Shown piece by piece: positions 49,830 to 60,984 of a stretch of DNA of 64,000 bases (position 1 is the first letter of the stretch; every line of letters begins with the position of its first letter). The position numbers were made by a program, and so were the translations under genes. The notes under the pieces are model-generated. The model was not told where the DNA came from and did no database searches. It was given only the letters and a program-made list of their open reading frames with translations. The DNA is from Clarkia xantiana subsp. parviflora (lineage: Eukaryota; Streptophyta; Magnoliopsida; Myrtales; Onagraceae): NCBI GenBank assembly GCA_036873135.1, contig JAPTYO010000010.1, positions 18,779,772 through 18,843,771 of the forward strand. The letters run 5' to 3'.

Positions 49830-51637
49830 TTCTTAGATTCTTTCTGCGAATATGGAGGGAAAATGGAAAAGGCGGCATGTGACGTCAGCAAATAATAAAG
49901 AGGCAGTCAGAGCGCTTCCGATTGTGAGTTTTTATTTCACAACGGTTATAGTAAATGTTACAGTAAAATGAGAACTATTTTTAGTGGTTGAAACCTAGTT
50001 CCACTTCCAAATTGGAATCTACATATTACTCATAATATAATTTTTTTGTACAAAAAAACTCTATAGATAAATTAAATATTTATATTATGCTATTCAAATA
50101 ATTATATAAAAAGTCACGATTATAATATATAAATAAGCATATAATTTTGTTAAATATGATTAATGATTGTCATAATTTAAAAATCATATTACAGAAAATA
50201 CAAACAATATGTTAAATTTGTCAAATAAAAAAATGAACAAATATATATTTGAGACAACATAGAATTAGCACATGCATACTAAAATCTAATAGATGTTCGA
50301 CCAAATTTTTTTAAGCATTATATATAAAATAAATATTCATATTTAAAAAAATACAGACATGAACAAACCAATGAATGAGATTCAAGTGTTAGACTGAATT
50401 AATTAAAATAAATTTGAAAAAAATATGCACAAAATCATAAAAATGTAATTGATTGTTTAACGAAATTTACATTTTTTATGAATTCGTCAAAGTTTCAATT
50501 TTGATCCAAATATTTGGGTGCCAACTTTGACCGACATGTTTGTTAATTATCCCAAAATTCGAAAGTCGGCGTTGTTATGGTTAGTTCAATTATTTACGTA
50601 CTATACATTTAAAAGTACTTATGATTATTTTGGTATTTAATTTTTTATTTTATAAAAATGAATATAATATATAAATGAGCACACAAATTTTTTAAATAAT
50701 AATTGAATAATTTAAAAATTACATTACAAAAATATAAAAACAATACATTAAAGTTGCCAACTAAAATAAAAATTAATATATATATGAAACTACATAGAAT
50801 TGTCGCACACATTACTAAATTGTCAAAGATGTTCGACCAAATCGTCTTGTAGTCTTTTATGTTTCTCTTTATCGCGTAATTGGATATTATTTTCGATATA
50901 CATTTGATACGAGATTAAAGGTCTTGTGCTCACCTTTGGCAGATATATATGCCTTAAGCAATATCATCGTAATTGAATACTTCTTCATATTTTTATATAA
51001 TATAATAAGTAGATTATATATAAATATATATGCATTAAATTAAAATAATATTTTTTAGTAAAAAAATTATTTCACGTTTTTTTTTAATTTTATACTATTT
51101 TTAAAATTTAGAATTGAGGTTGTGTTACATGGTAAAAAATAAACAAATTGAATCTGGAAACTCTGAAATTGATTCGAAGTTAAAAAGTAGTAATTTTGGT
51201 TCGTGTCATTATTTAACTTATTTAATATTAAAAACGACATATTACGGCTCGTGTTATTATCCGACTTAGCGTAGCATAATTATATATATATATATAATCC
51301 AAAAGAGAAGCAAAACAATTGAATAAAATAATAGTAACAAGTAGGAACTGACATGAACAGTAATGTGGGAGTTCCTACTAGTAGGAACTGTCCCACTTCA
51401 CTATTCACTTTATAATGGCAAAACGGTAATATTTGTTGTTCCAGTCACGCCTAGTGACGCTTAGTCAACGTCCAGTGGCAAATCTAGGAACTAGAAACTC
51501 TCATTTTGGAACTAGGAACTCCCATTGGAAAGTCAAGTTCCTATTTAATCATTACCAGTAGGAACCAACAGTAAGTGCAACTAGGAAATAAGAACTTTCT
51601 ACAATGATAAATTTACAACATGGAACTAGGAACTAGT
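49830..51637. other. ZIP4 promoter side and AT-rich repeat-derived DNA
   Basis: 49773-49900 should contain the ZIP4 5' UTR. 50085-50310 and 50640-50850 are diverged direct copies (both carry ACATAGAATT and AGATGTTCGACCAAAT). 51340-51630 has many GGAACTAGGAACT and AGTAGGAACT words. No gene. Confidence 0.5.
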
Positions 51638-52238
51638 TGTTAGATCACGGGGAGTAATCACTACGGATACTTCAACAAAGTACATGCTAGTAATCAGAAT
51701 TACGCAGCGGAAGTTTCACACATACCTTTAAGATGATATGTAGACCCAAGATCTTCTCAGGAGGGAGTTCACGATCCTCCGGTCGGGACCCGTAGAGGTT
51801 CTTGTTAGAGGAGCCCTACGTGGTGCAAGCTCCACAGCAAAGACTCTGATCGATTCTTGGCACGGGGATAGATCTCTGGAGAGTTTGCTCGAAGGCAATT
51901 TGGCACACCCTTGGTGAGGGATATGGTTCGGCCGAACTAGGGTGTTTTAGAGAGGGTTTTTCTCTCTGAAACACTCTAATGAGGGAATTGTAATTAGCCC
52001 TAAAAATCCTCTAACACCTCTTATTTATAGGAGGAGTAAAGTGGACAAAAGTCCACTTTACCCTACCTAGGGTTTTCGGCCGGCCTATGTATTTGGGGAG
52101 GCCCAATTTTGGGCCTCCCATGTCAATTGGGATTTGGGTCTAGCCCAATTACCCTAATGTGACATTTACCCAAGTTAATTAGGTAAACTATACATATTAT
52201 GGTCTACCAATTACGGCGCCCATTACCATATGCTTACA
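51638..52238 (-). repeat. Solo LTR related to the Copia element at 13474
   Basis: About 601 bp from TGTTAGATCACGGGG to ATATGCTTACA. It shares with the Copia LTRs, in the same order, ATTACGCAGCGGAA, GATCCTCCGGTCGG, TGATCGATTCTT, GGCCCAATTTTGGGCCTCCC and CTACCAATTACG. The flanks CTAGT and CTAGG match at 4 of 5 bases. No interior lies on either side, so this is a solo LTR left by recombination between two LTRs. Confidence 0.82.
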
Positions 52239-52243
52239 CTAGG

Positions 52244-53064
52244 AACTACCATTGGAAGTGCTCTCAGCTGTTGTTTAGTTTTGAATCGAAATCAGTCTAT
52301 TTCTGGATTCAATTAAAATAATAGGTGTTTTGGTGTTTAATGAGTCGGCTTCTTAATTATATTAGCTAGACGGTTAGTTTAACTACTTTGACGGATTAAT
52401 GCATTTACTATTGTTCAAATGTATGATATGCTCGCGAATAAATACGAGAGTCCAAGATGACTCATGAGATTAGGGTTATCACAAGCTCATACATGTTTCT
52501 TAATAAAAAAAATGTATATGAGAAGGCGAGTAGAATTGGACTTAATAAATCAGTATCTTAACTATACTAGGTTACCGGTGTGACTATATTATCGGGATCA
52601 ATACTGGTTCTTCACTAAATTTGGCCAAATAAAATGTCGGACCATAAATATAAGGGTTCTAATTCAAACCTGCAACAATTACTGTGTTCAATTTCGAACA
52701 ACCAGCAATTATAATGATTCTGATTCGAACCGGGTATGATAAAAAAGAATGAAGTTGTGTTTATAAAAAAAAAATCGTGACTTTGATGAAAAACACCATG
52801 AAGAATCTCAAGAAGAAATAACACAAATGGTATTTTGGATATTTTATGTTACTGCATCTGAACAATCACATTTGTATATGTATGTAACTAAAACGAACAC
52901 GTTTGAATCAAACGGTCACACTAGTAAGCATAGCTAACCAAACTATATATTAACCCTAAATAAAATACTAAAACATTACGTAACCGGATTGGTCTAGGAT
53001 GAATACAATTAGTCATTCATTTTTCTTAAAAAATAAATAAATAAAAATGAGGCATGGTGCCGTT
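52244..53064. other. AT-rich spacer
   Basis: No gene or recognisable element end. A few GATTCGAACC words occur near 52670-52730. Confidence 0.4.
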
Positions 53065-53412
53065 TAGGGGTGTCAAAGGGTCACGGGTACCTGCCGACCC
53101 GCGGGTACCTGTCCCGATGTTTGACCCGCCAACCCGCGACCCGTGGGACGGGTCCGAGTTTGAGGTCATGGTTCCCCGTCGACCCGCCCCGCGCGTTCAT
53201 TTTACATATATATGTATATTATATAAAACTATATAGGTAATATAACACATAGTCAAAATAACAACGATTCTAATGAGTTTGGTGATTTGTATTTCGATTT
53301 GGAGTTAAATTTGTAATTTGTGATTCGAATATGGATACAGTGAACATATAATTTAGGATTTAAGGTTTGAAATGATAAATCATGTCCCACATGGGGCGAC
53401 CCGGAAGTCAAC

Positions 53413-54149
53413 TGATGGATATACGCATGATTCGGGCTCGGTTTTAAATTATTCGGACCTCGTACACGCACGAAACCCACAAAAAACCCGATTTCGAGCT
53501 AACCCGGGGAAACCGGGCAAGTCGCAAACTTAGCCTAGGCTTGCCCGGAATTCCGGGTAAGCTTTGCACCCCGGGGGTGTCGCGCACACCCCCCTTTTTT
53601 GTCCTGGATGTATACGGAGACCCGATTTTCAACTAACTCCTATACGTCGGGGACCCCCCGTTACAAGGCGCGCGTGTCCCGCTCGTGACAGCCGCCTGAG
53701 ACGCGCGTCAGAGTCCTCTTCCCAAAGCTCTCCCCTACATCCCGGTTCACATTTCCACATTGAACCGGGTCAAAACCGGCTTACGGTCCAAGGTTGCCTA
53801 TAAATAGCCACCTTGGGGATAAACATTTTCAAGTCACTTTGGGTGAGAATTGAGAAGAGCTCTGACCTCTCTCTAACTTTCTCTCTCTAGAACTGTCTAA
53901 TGTTGACCGTCGGAGTGAGCGCACCAAGCACCTCCCCCCTCTCCACGGGAGTTGCTCGGTAATGCTCCTCTTGCAGGTACGGACGGACAGTCAGCGAGAG
54001 AGCCCGAAGGACTTAGTGCGATTTTGAAGACGAAGCCAAAGGCCCGTGCACGACCCTAGGAGACGGACTTGGCCCTAACAAGCTCGCACCCAACCCGAAG
54101 ACATCGACAAGTTACTCAGCAGACAGCCCGCGTTAACTTGGTCGAAACA
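53413..54149 (+). repeat. 5' LTR of the Tat-like element
   Basis: TGATGGATATACGC to GTCGAAACA. It contains the TATA box CTATAAATAG at 53798-53807, which places transcription start roughly 30 bp downstream and gives a long R-U5. It also has a GC-rich head with GGGGGTGTCGCGCACACCCCC, a strong hairpin. Confidence 0.95.
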
Positions 54150-54150
54150 C

Positions 54151-54166
54151 TTGGCGCCGTCCGTGG
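54151..54166 (+). other. Primer binding site of the Tat-like element
   Basis: TTGGCGCCGTCCGTGG starts one base after the LTR. TGGCGCCGT is the common start of plant Gypsy primer sites; the following bases do not let me name the tRNA with certainty. Confidence 0.7.
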
Positions 54167-54187
54167 ATCACCCACAAGACCAAAAGC

Positions 54188-57100
54188 ATGGCAAGCAACG
54201 AGCAGCCACCGCCGACTAAGACGAAGAAAAGAGGACTAGGACGTCCAAGGAAAACTCCGGCCCCGGAGTCAAGCATGAGACCTCCTCCGCAGAGAGCTCA
54301 GAGAGAACCCCCGCAGAGCCAAAGCGAGGCCTCAGTCGCCTCGTCTATGCCAACAAGAAGCGTACACTCTCGGAGTAACGCGCAAGGGGGCACACAGCAA
54401 ACCGACGCTCCTCCAGGCTTCGCCCATCAAACCTTCAACACGCAGGAGCAACCATACGGAATGCCAAATGCTGGGGCATACAATCAGGCACCAGGGGCAC
54501 AGGCTGCGCCTGCAGTCACCCCAGAAATGATGGCGGCACTCGAACAACTGCTTCATCTGAGAGAGGCCCTGCGCAACCAAGGATACGGGGCGCCACCGCC
54601 CCCTCCCGCGCAACAAGCAAATATGCCCCCGCCACCAAGGCAGGCGCCTCCAATGAATGCACCTCAGCAGAGAGGCCCTACAATCTCAAAAACCCCGACC
54701 TTTCACGGGAATGCACAGCAAAGCAGGCAGTTCTCCCAACAAGGGACAAGACAGGAGCTCTCGCACTCCCAAACACCCTACCAAGCAGGGCCATTCAATG
54801 AAGGAGCCTGGAGGCAGCCGTCTCAGACATTCCAGGGATATCAAGGTGGATATTCTCAGTACAACCCGACGCAGGCGCAATTTCCCCAACAAGGCGCAAG
54901 CATGGGACAAGAAGCATGCCCCCCAAATCAGGGTAACCCAGTTACTGGGTTGACGGAGGAGATGCTTGAAAAGCTGATTGAAAAGAAGATAAAGCAAAGA
55001 AAAATGAGAGGGATGAACACATTAGTGGACACCACATCCCACCCTTTCACTGACGAGCTGGTGTACAGTCGCGTCCCAGACGCACTGTATAATCTAAGGC
55101 CGGAAAAGTACCGAGGCAAGGGAGACCCGATAGAGCATGTGCAGCAGCATGAAGCAATGCTTTTGGGGAGGACAGACAACCCTCACCACATAGCCATGAC
55201 ATTCCCCCAAACATTAGGCGGACCAGCTGCACACTGGCTCTTCTCCCTGCCAAAGAAGAGCATAGACTCGTGGCAGTCCCTCAAAGAAAAGTTCATCCAC
55301 CGTTACATGGGAGAACGTTCGATCGTCAAAGGATCAAATGCCTTGGATGACGTCAAGCAGGAGTGGAATGAGTCCCTCGCAAGCTACTACATCCGGTTTA
55401 ATCAAAACATCTCGGAAATTCAAACGAACATCGCAGAGATAGAAATCATCCATGCCTTTGTCAGAAACCTGGGTAGGCACGGGTACGACTTGGGCCAAAA
55501 GCTTTCTACAAGGCCGGTGGAAACAATGGAAGAACTCGTGGCAAGAGTAAAAGAGTACATTGATGCTGAGCACTACAAGATGACAGCCCGGGACAAGTGG
55601 GTTAAGCCCGGCAACAAGAAAGATGAGAGTAAGCCAGGCCCCCTGAAGCAGAACCAAACCCCCCAACAAAAACAGTGGACTCCGCCCCAGAAGAGAACAT
55701 TCAACATTGAAGAAGACAAGAATCCAGACGTCAACACCATTGAGCTAATCCCTTTGAACGCTCCCCTGAGTGTCATACTGAAAGAAATGAAAGAGCAAAA
55801 CCTCTGGAAAGAGCCATTCGGTTTCAGAAAGGGCCAGCTAGGGAAAGAGCAAGACAAGTGGTGTGAAAGCCACGAAGTCAACGGCCATAAAACTGACGAC
55901 TGTAGAAGCCTTAAGTTCCAAATCAATCGAATCATACAAGAAGGCGGACTTAAGCACTACGTCGACCAGGGGGGAAAGATTGAGAAGGTGAAAAGAAAAT
56001 TCACGCCAAAGGAGAAAGGAAAAGAGAAGACCAATGACAACCCCCCTCCTAAAAAGAGGGGAGTTATTAATGTCATTCATGGTGGTCCAGCTGCAGGAGG
56101 ACAAGTCTCCAACACAAGAGATGTATACGCTGCGCAGGCAAGCACACTCCCCAAGTATGGCAAAAGAAAGAAACCGGAAGAGGAGGACCCCGTGATAGGA
56201 TTCTCGAGAAAGGACATGGCACACATCGTCTACCCGCATGATGACGCGTTAGTAATAACAATGGAAATCAACGGGTTCGATGTCAAAAGAATCCTGGTCG
56301 ACGGAGGAAGCTCGGCAGACATCCTCCATGTCAATGTCCTCGAACAGCTTGGAATGAAGAGAGAGGACCTGAAGCCGGGAAATTTCCCGTTAGTAAGCTT
56401 TGTAGGAGCTGCTACATATCCACTGGGGATGATCACCCTTCCCACTGTGATAGGAGAAGGATGGAACGCAATGAAAGTCGACATCACTTTCGTGATCGTC
56501 GAGAGCCTTGGCGCTTACAACGGAATTCTCGGAAGAACAACGATAAACCCCTACGAGATGGTGCCTTCAACGGCACACCAAAAGCTGAAGTACCGCTTAA
56601 GGGGAGGAGTTGGTGAAGTCTTGGGCGATCAGACGACAGCACGAAAGTGCTATGTCAACGCCCTAAGATGCAAGAACCGTCTGGACATAGCAGTCATTGA
56701 AAGGGGACAATGTTCCAAGTCTGAAGTTGATATGCGATTTGACGAAATGATGAGCAGAGGAGAAAGACTCCCAGCACCTCAAACCCCAATGCTCCCAAGC
56801 ATATGGGACATCAAGCAAGGGGAGTCGGAATCCATCCATAGTTACTTCAAGCGATTCGCCATAAATGCAACTTCAAGTTTGGCAGAGAAGTCAGCCGTGA
56901 TCAATGCCTTTTTCCTGAACATGAACTCACCTACATTCCTCCTATTTGGACGAACACAAGGGTGGAGAACAACCAAATCTATGGCTGACTTAAAAGAGAA
57001 GATGGAGACATCAATCGAGGTCGCAAACGAGCTGGGGTGGTTCAGCCCACCTGCAGAACAAGAGGAGGCGCGCGAACACAAGCGTGCAAGACAAGACTTG

Positions 57101-57373
57101 AACAACAACCAAGATGGCGAATATACACCTCTGAACATAGAGGTGGAGGAGTTGTTCAAGACCATCCTGAAGGATGTTTTACCTCCTCCAAGCGAGATCC
57201 GGATTGCCTTCCTCGGGAAGAATCCAGAAATGTGGTGCCACTACCACAACAGATGGGGTCACAGCACGAATTGGTGCCCTTCTCTACGCAACAGAATCGA
57301 GGAACTGATCGAACAAGGAGCTCTGCGCTCCTACATTGCATGCAAGAAGCCAGCTTTATCAAACCGTCACTAA
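54188..57373 (+). CDS. Gag-protease polyprotein with a second Gag-like module
   Basis: An uninterrupted ORF of 1061 codons starts 38 bp after the LTR. Residues 1-270 are Pro/Gln-rich and low-complexity. About 298-470 is a retrotransposon Gag domain (PEKYRGKGDPIEHVQQHEAM, WNESLASYYIRFNQNISEIQ). A knuckle-like C559-H562-H567-C572 follows. About 685-815 is a retroviral-type aspartic protease with RILVDGGSSADILHVNVLEQ, catalytic Asp about 705, and YNGILGRTTINPYEMVPSTA. Then, instead of RT, about 865-965 repeats the Gag C-terminal pattern (WDIKQGESESIHSYFKRFAI), and C1017-H1020-H1025-C1030 is a second knuckle with the same CX2HX4HX4C spacing. Tat-group Gag-protease ORFs normally stop or shift into pol; I do not know a precedent for this duplication. 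The open frame suggests recent selection or youth. Confidence 0.92.
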   Translation: MASNEQPPPTKTKKRGLGRPRKTPAPESSMRPPPQRAQREPPQSQSEASVASSMPTRSVHSRSNAQGGTQQTDAPPGFAHQTFNTQEQPYGMPNAGAYNQAPGAQAAPAVTPEMMAALEQLLHLREALRNQGYGAPPPPPAQQANMPPPPRQAPPMNAPQQRGPTISKTPTFHGNAQQSRQFSQQGTRQELSHSQTPYQAGPFNEGAWRQPSQTFQGYQGGYSQYNPTQAQFPQQGASMGQEACPPNQGNPVTGLTEEMLEKLIEKKIKQRKMRGMNTLVDTTSHPFTDELVYSRVPDALYNLRPEKYRGKGDPIEHVQQHEAMLLGRTDNPHHIAMTFPQTLGGPAAHWLFSLPKKSIDSWQSLKEKFIHRYMGERSIVKGSNALDDVKQEWNESLASYYIRFNQNISEIQTNIAEIEIIHAFVRNLGRHGYDLGQKLSTRPVETMEELVARVKEYIDAEHYKMTARDKWVKPGNKKDESKPGPLKQNQTPQQKQWTPPQKRTFNIEEDKNPDVNTIELIPLNAPLSVILKEMKEQNLWKEPFGFRKGQLGKEQDKWCESHEVNGHKTDDCRSLKFQINRIIQEGGLKHYVDQGGKIEKVKRKFTPKEKGKEKTNDNPPPKKRGVINVIHGGPAAGGQVSNTRDVYAAQASTLPKYGKRKKPEEEDPVIGFSRKDMAHIVYPHDDALVITMEINGFDVKRILVDGGSSADILHVNVLEQLGMKREDLKPGNFPLVSFVGAATYPLGMITLPTVIGEGWNAMKVDITFVIVESLGAYNGILGRTTINPYEMVPSTAHQKLKYRLRGGVGEVLGDQTTARKCYVNALRCKNRLDIAVIERGQCSKSEVDMRFDEMMSRGERLPAPQTPMLPSIWDIKQGESESIHSYFKRFAINATSSLAEKSAVINAFFLNMNSPTFLLFGRTQGWRTTKSMADLKEKMETSIEVANELGWFSPPAEQEEAREHKRARQDLNNNQDGEYTPLNIEVEELFKTILKDVLPPPSEIRIAFLGKNPEMWCHYHNRWGHSTNWCPSLRNRIEELIEQGALRSYIACKKPALSNRH

Positions 57374-57582
57374 GGAAAAATCACTATGTAATGACAAGCT
57401 ACCCCGGTCCAAAACCAGGAACAAGCCACATACATCATCAACAAAGGCCCTAACTCTACACGCAGAAAGGGCAAAAAACAAGAAAAGCCATCAAAAAGAA
57501 ATCAAAGCAAGACTAAGCAAAGCTCATGCCTGTATTCAAAACAGAGGGAGCGCGACGCATGCAAGGATACAAAATAATTTCA
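57374..57582 (+). other. Non-coding spacer after the Gag-protease stop
   Basis: About 200 bp with no continuation of pol in any frame, leading into the hairpin array. Confidence 0.5.
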
Positions 57583-58330
57583 TCAAGGATGTGGACGTAC
57601 TAATCTATCCACATCCTTGCCAAAAGTCGGGGACAAGCGGTTCCATAGGAATCCTCCCTCGCAAATAAATGCAAGTGTCGGATGTACTAATCTATCCACA
57701 CTTCGCTACAATACAAGGATGTGAACGTACTAATCTATTCACATCCTTGCAAAAAGTCGGGGGACAAGCGGTTCCTTAGGAATCCTCCCTCGCAAACAAA
57801 TGCAAGTGTCGGACGTACTAATCTATCCACACTTCGCCGCAGTACAAGGATGTGGACGTACTAATCTATTCACATCCTTGCAAAAAGTCGGGGGACAAGC
57901 GGTTCCTTAGGAATCCTCCCTCGCAAACAAATGCAAGTGTCGGACGTACTAATCTATTCACACTTAGCCATCATCAAGCGATGTGGACGTACTAATCTAT
58001 CCACATCTCAAAAAACAAGATAGGCGTGCGGCTCTTCAGGAAACCACCATCTTGTCAAAATATCATAATGAAGATCCACGGTTCCGTAAGGAACTATCTT
58101 CTTATGAAAATCAAAAGGACAGGCGGTTCCTTAAGAGTTCCCCCTTCTCTTTAAAATTGCAAGTGTCGGACGTACTAATCTATCCACACTTCGCAAACAA
58201 ACAACTATATCAAGTATGTGAACGTACTAATCTATTCACATCCTTGTAAAGGAAGACAAGCAGTTCAACATGGATCCTCCTCCTTACAAAGCCACAGGTG
58301 CCGGTAATACTAATTCATCCGCACCCCGCC
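57583..58330 (+). repeat. Tandem array of hairpins with a shared loop sequence
   Basis: The first 380 bp are a tandem repeat of about 130 bp (equivalent points at 57594, 57724 and 57855); the rest is less regular. Each unit has two stem-loops, alternating GATGTG...CACATC and AAGTGT...ACACTT stems around the loop ACGTACTAATCTAT. I count nine clear copies of the loop (near 57594, 57680, 57724, 57813, 57855, 57943, 57985, 58167 and 58219) and one degenerate copy near 58303. Between them recurs AAGCGGTTCCTTAGGAATCC, itself a near-palindrome. No protein is encoded. Confidence 0.92.
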
Positions 58331-58489
58331 ACCAATAGAGATGCAATTTCCTAAGGAAAACCATCGGATTAAGGAAATCGACCTGTCAACAGAGCTACAC
58401 TCTTCCAAAAGAGAACAAGTTATAGAGACAACAATAAAGGAAGATGCAAAATAATACTAAGTATTATATCTTTCTAACATCTCATGTCA

Positions 58490-58512
58490 GGCATATATAT
58501 ATATATATATAA
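58490..58512. repeat. (TA)n tract
   Basis: Short TA run between the hairpin array and the 3' end of the antisense gene. Confidence 0.8.
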
Positions 58513-58645
58513 TATAGCAGGTCTGAAAAGTAAAGGCATCCAGCCAGCATAAAAAGTCAAGCCCGGGACACACTCCGCCAAAATCTCACCCATGCAAGGG
58601 GAGCAACCATATATACACAAGAGAGTCATATAAAACAAAGAAAGA

Positions 58646-60984
58646 TCAACCTGACCCAACGTCAGGAGCACCAGAGCCAAAGGCGTCAGCCATAAAAACA
58701 TCATGCGCAGGGCTGCTGAAAACAACACGGCGATCGTCACCAACAGGGACGAACACCTGTCCCGTCAAACCACTCGCTCCGCCCACATCGCCCGCTCGGA
58801 TCCCCGCAATAGCCCCGAGGGCATAGCCAGTATATGGCCCAGTACTCTGGAAAGGAAAATCGGGGGCAAGAGAGTATATCCTCCTGAAGTAATCCACAGA
58901 GAAAGACTCCATGCGATCATCACGTGCCTTCTCGAGAAGTTTGGAGTAATCAGCTGTAGTAGGAAACTCAATCATCCCAAGCTGATCACCCAGGGCAACA
59001 TGAGACTCCTTAGTCTCCTTTAGCGCCACAGCATGTGCCTCCTCGTCGACCTTCTCCTGGCGCAATAAGGCAAACAGCTCCGCCTCCAGCTGAGACGCGC
59101 AATCCTGACTTCCCTTGAGATCAGCGGAAGCCTTGGAAGAAGCATCTGAATGTGCGCGCGCCTTCTCCCTCAACACAACGACATCCTGAGACAAGCGCTC
59201 ATGACGACCCTGCAGACCCCTCGTCTCCTCAACAAGCTCAACAACAAAGGAGGAAAGGTTGGTCATCACGGCATTCACTTGCAACAACAACACAAGCACA
59301 TCACACACAAAGAAGCCAGACAAACATGATAGATCCAACATAAAAAGAAAACAACGTACAGGAGCAAAGCGCGCGAGCGACTCCTCAACACACTTCAAAG
59401 CAGCCTCAGGGTCACGTGGGCACTTCTTGCGGTCAGCCGGCGGAACAGACCTCTAAACCACATGCACACCGACAGCAGGTGTGCTCAAGGAAACATCCTT
59501 GGGAAAGCGAATAGCAGACTGAGAGTAGGGAGTCCACTCGTTCCCGGACACATCCCGATCAAGCCGACACATCAGATCAGACTTGCGAAGAGCTGGAGGA
59601 GTAGGAACAACTACACATCAAAAGCAAACACATTAGGAGAAGGCAAACTATACCAATACAACAAGAAGTCAACCACAGTCACCTGCCAAGGAAGGCACCT
59701 CCGCTGAACGGCCGCTCCCCGACCGGGGGGCAGACATGGTCGAATCCGCATACATTGGCCCCTTCCCTTTGTCGCAGGAAGGAGCAAGAGGCATGCCGGC
59801 AGACGTCGACCTCTTAGGATCGCTCGGGGAACGGACGTCAGCATCATTCTCTCGGACAGGTGCAACTCCCCCCGCCGTCGGGAGTACCAAGCCTGCAAAG
59901 ACAACCACAAAAAGACCATTAGCATGTTAGCATGGGGAAAAATCTCAACGAAACCTTTAAAGGCACAAGTCCCATACCCGGGCCAACAGGAGGAGTGTCG
60001 CCGAGGCCGGGAACAGTCTGAGGAGATCCGCCTGCGACTCCGCCCTGTAAACAGGGGCGTCTGTTAAGAAACCAACCTACAAGGAAACAGGAACAAATGT
60101 TACGAAACTTCAAAACATACCAACTCATCCCCCGAAGGACGTACATGAATGCCCGCCGCGAGCAGCTCGGCGTCGGAAGCACGATAAAGGGGGCTGTACT
60201 CCCCCGCCCTTTTCGCCGTGTGAATCTTCTTCAAAGCAACCTTGTCTGTATCGGAGAACTCCTGAAAACGCGGAACGGGGTCGGTATCCACTATGTGAGA
60301 AGTCGTCCAAGTCGTGCCCGCATCCTTTATAAAAAAGTACTGACACTTCCATTTGTTCTGGGAAGTGTCCGATCTTTCGCAGAACCGCGCCTCAGTATTC
60401 CACCCCGCCCTGCGCAAGCCAAGGGATGAGAATCCCTTCTCGGTCATGTGAGGCCAACGCAAGGTGAAAGTACACATCCCAGACTCATCTGCCTTGCCCA
60501 GGCGATAGAAGGCTCGAAAAAGCACTATCGAGTAATCCCAAGAGTTTAGATGACACTGCACCCGGAAACATGTCCAAGCTCTAAACCCCGGTGGAGTGAT
60601 AGAGACGGGAGAAATCCTGTAATGTCGACAAAGGCGGGCCAGATCCTGACAATAAGGAAAGCACAACCCTTCTCGGAACTGTGAAAGATAAACAGCCTCG
60701 TATTCAGCCGGAGGAACGGTGGGCCGACCAAATTCGACCCCCTTCACGACCTCCCAAGGATACGAGACCTCTATGCCGGGACACCAGCCCCGGGTCGAGA
60801 CGTAGAGATCGAACTTGGAACGTGGGAGCTTGTTGGGAAAAAACATTTGGGTCTTCTCCAGTATTACGCGATTACCCGACGGTCCCAAAAGCACACCGCT
60901 TCGAGACCCGGAATCAGAATCCATGGTGCCCTCATCAACCTCCCCATCAATGTTATCCGAAACAGAGTGATGAGACTTACTCAT
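58646..60984 (-). pseudogene. Antisense spliced gene of the Tat-like element (gypsy-type antisense ORF), one stop codon
   Basis: Reading the minus strand, five exons join in phase: 60121-60984, 59978-60044, 59683-59892, 59360-59610 and 58646-59278, giving 675 codons. Exon 1 starts MSKSHHSVSDNIDGEVDEGT and has a domain with PPAEYEAVYLSQFREGLCFP and DLARLCRHYRISPVSITPPG, resembling the plant protein family annotated as putative gypsy-type transposon (Transposase_28), known as an antisense ORF of large Gypsy elements. Exons 2-4 are low-complexity. Exon 5 is a long coiled coil (VVELVEETRGLQGRHERLSQ) ending in a conserved-looking globular tail. Defects: an in-frame TAG at 59453-59455, and the last acceptor reads GCAA instead of GCAG, though intron 4 (81 nt) is open if retained. 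Function of the family is unknown. Confidence 0.68.

Noticed and set aside
54332..56487. Minus-strand frames of 80-133 codons under the Gag-protease ORF
   Set aside because: Shadow frames of a GC-rich coding region; hydrophobic by frame effect and without domain motifs.
54188..57373. Possibility that the long ORF is a plant pararetrovirus polyprotein
   Set aside because: LTRs with TG...CA ends, a 5-bp target duplication, a primer site and Tat-like Gag-protease identify an LTR retrotransposon.
57583..58330. CRISPR-like appearance of regularly spaced repeats
   Set aside because: Plant nuclear context; the spacers are themselves repeated and the units are hairpins in a retrotransposon.
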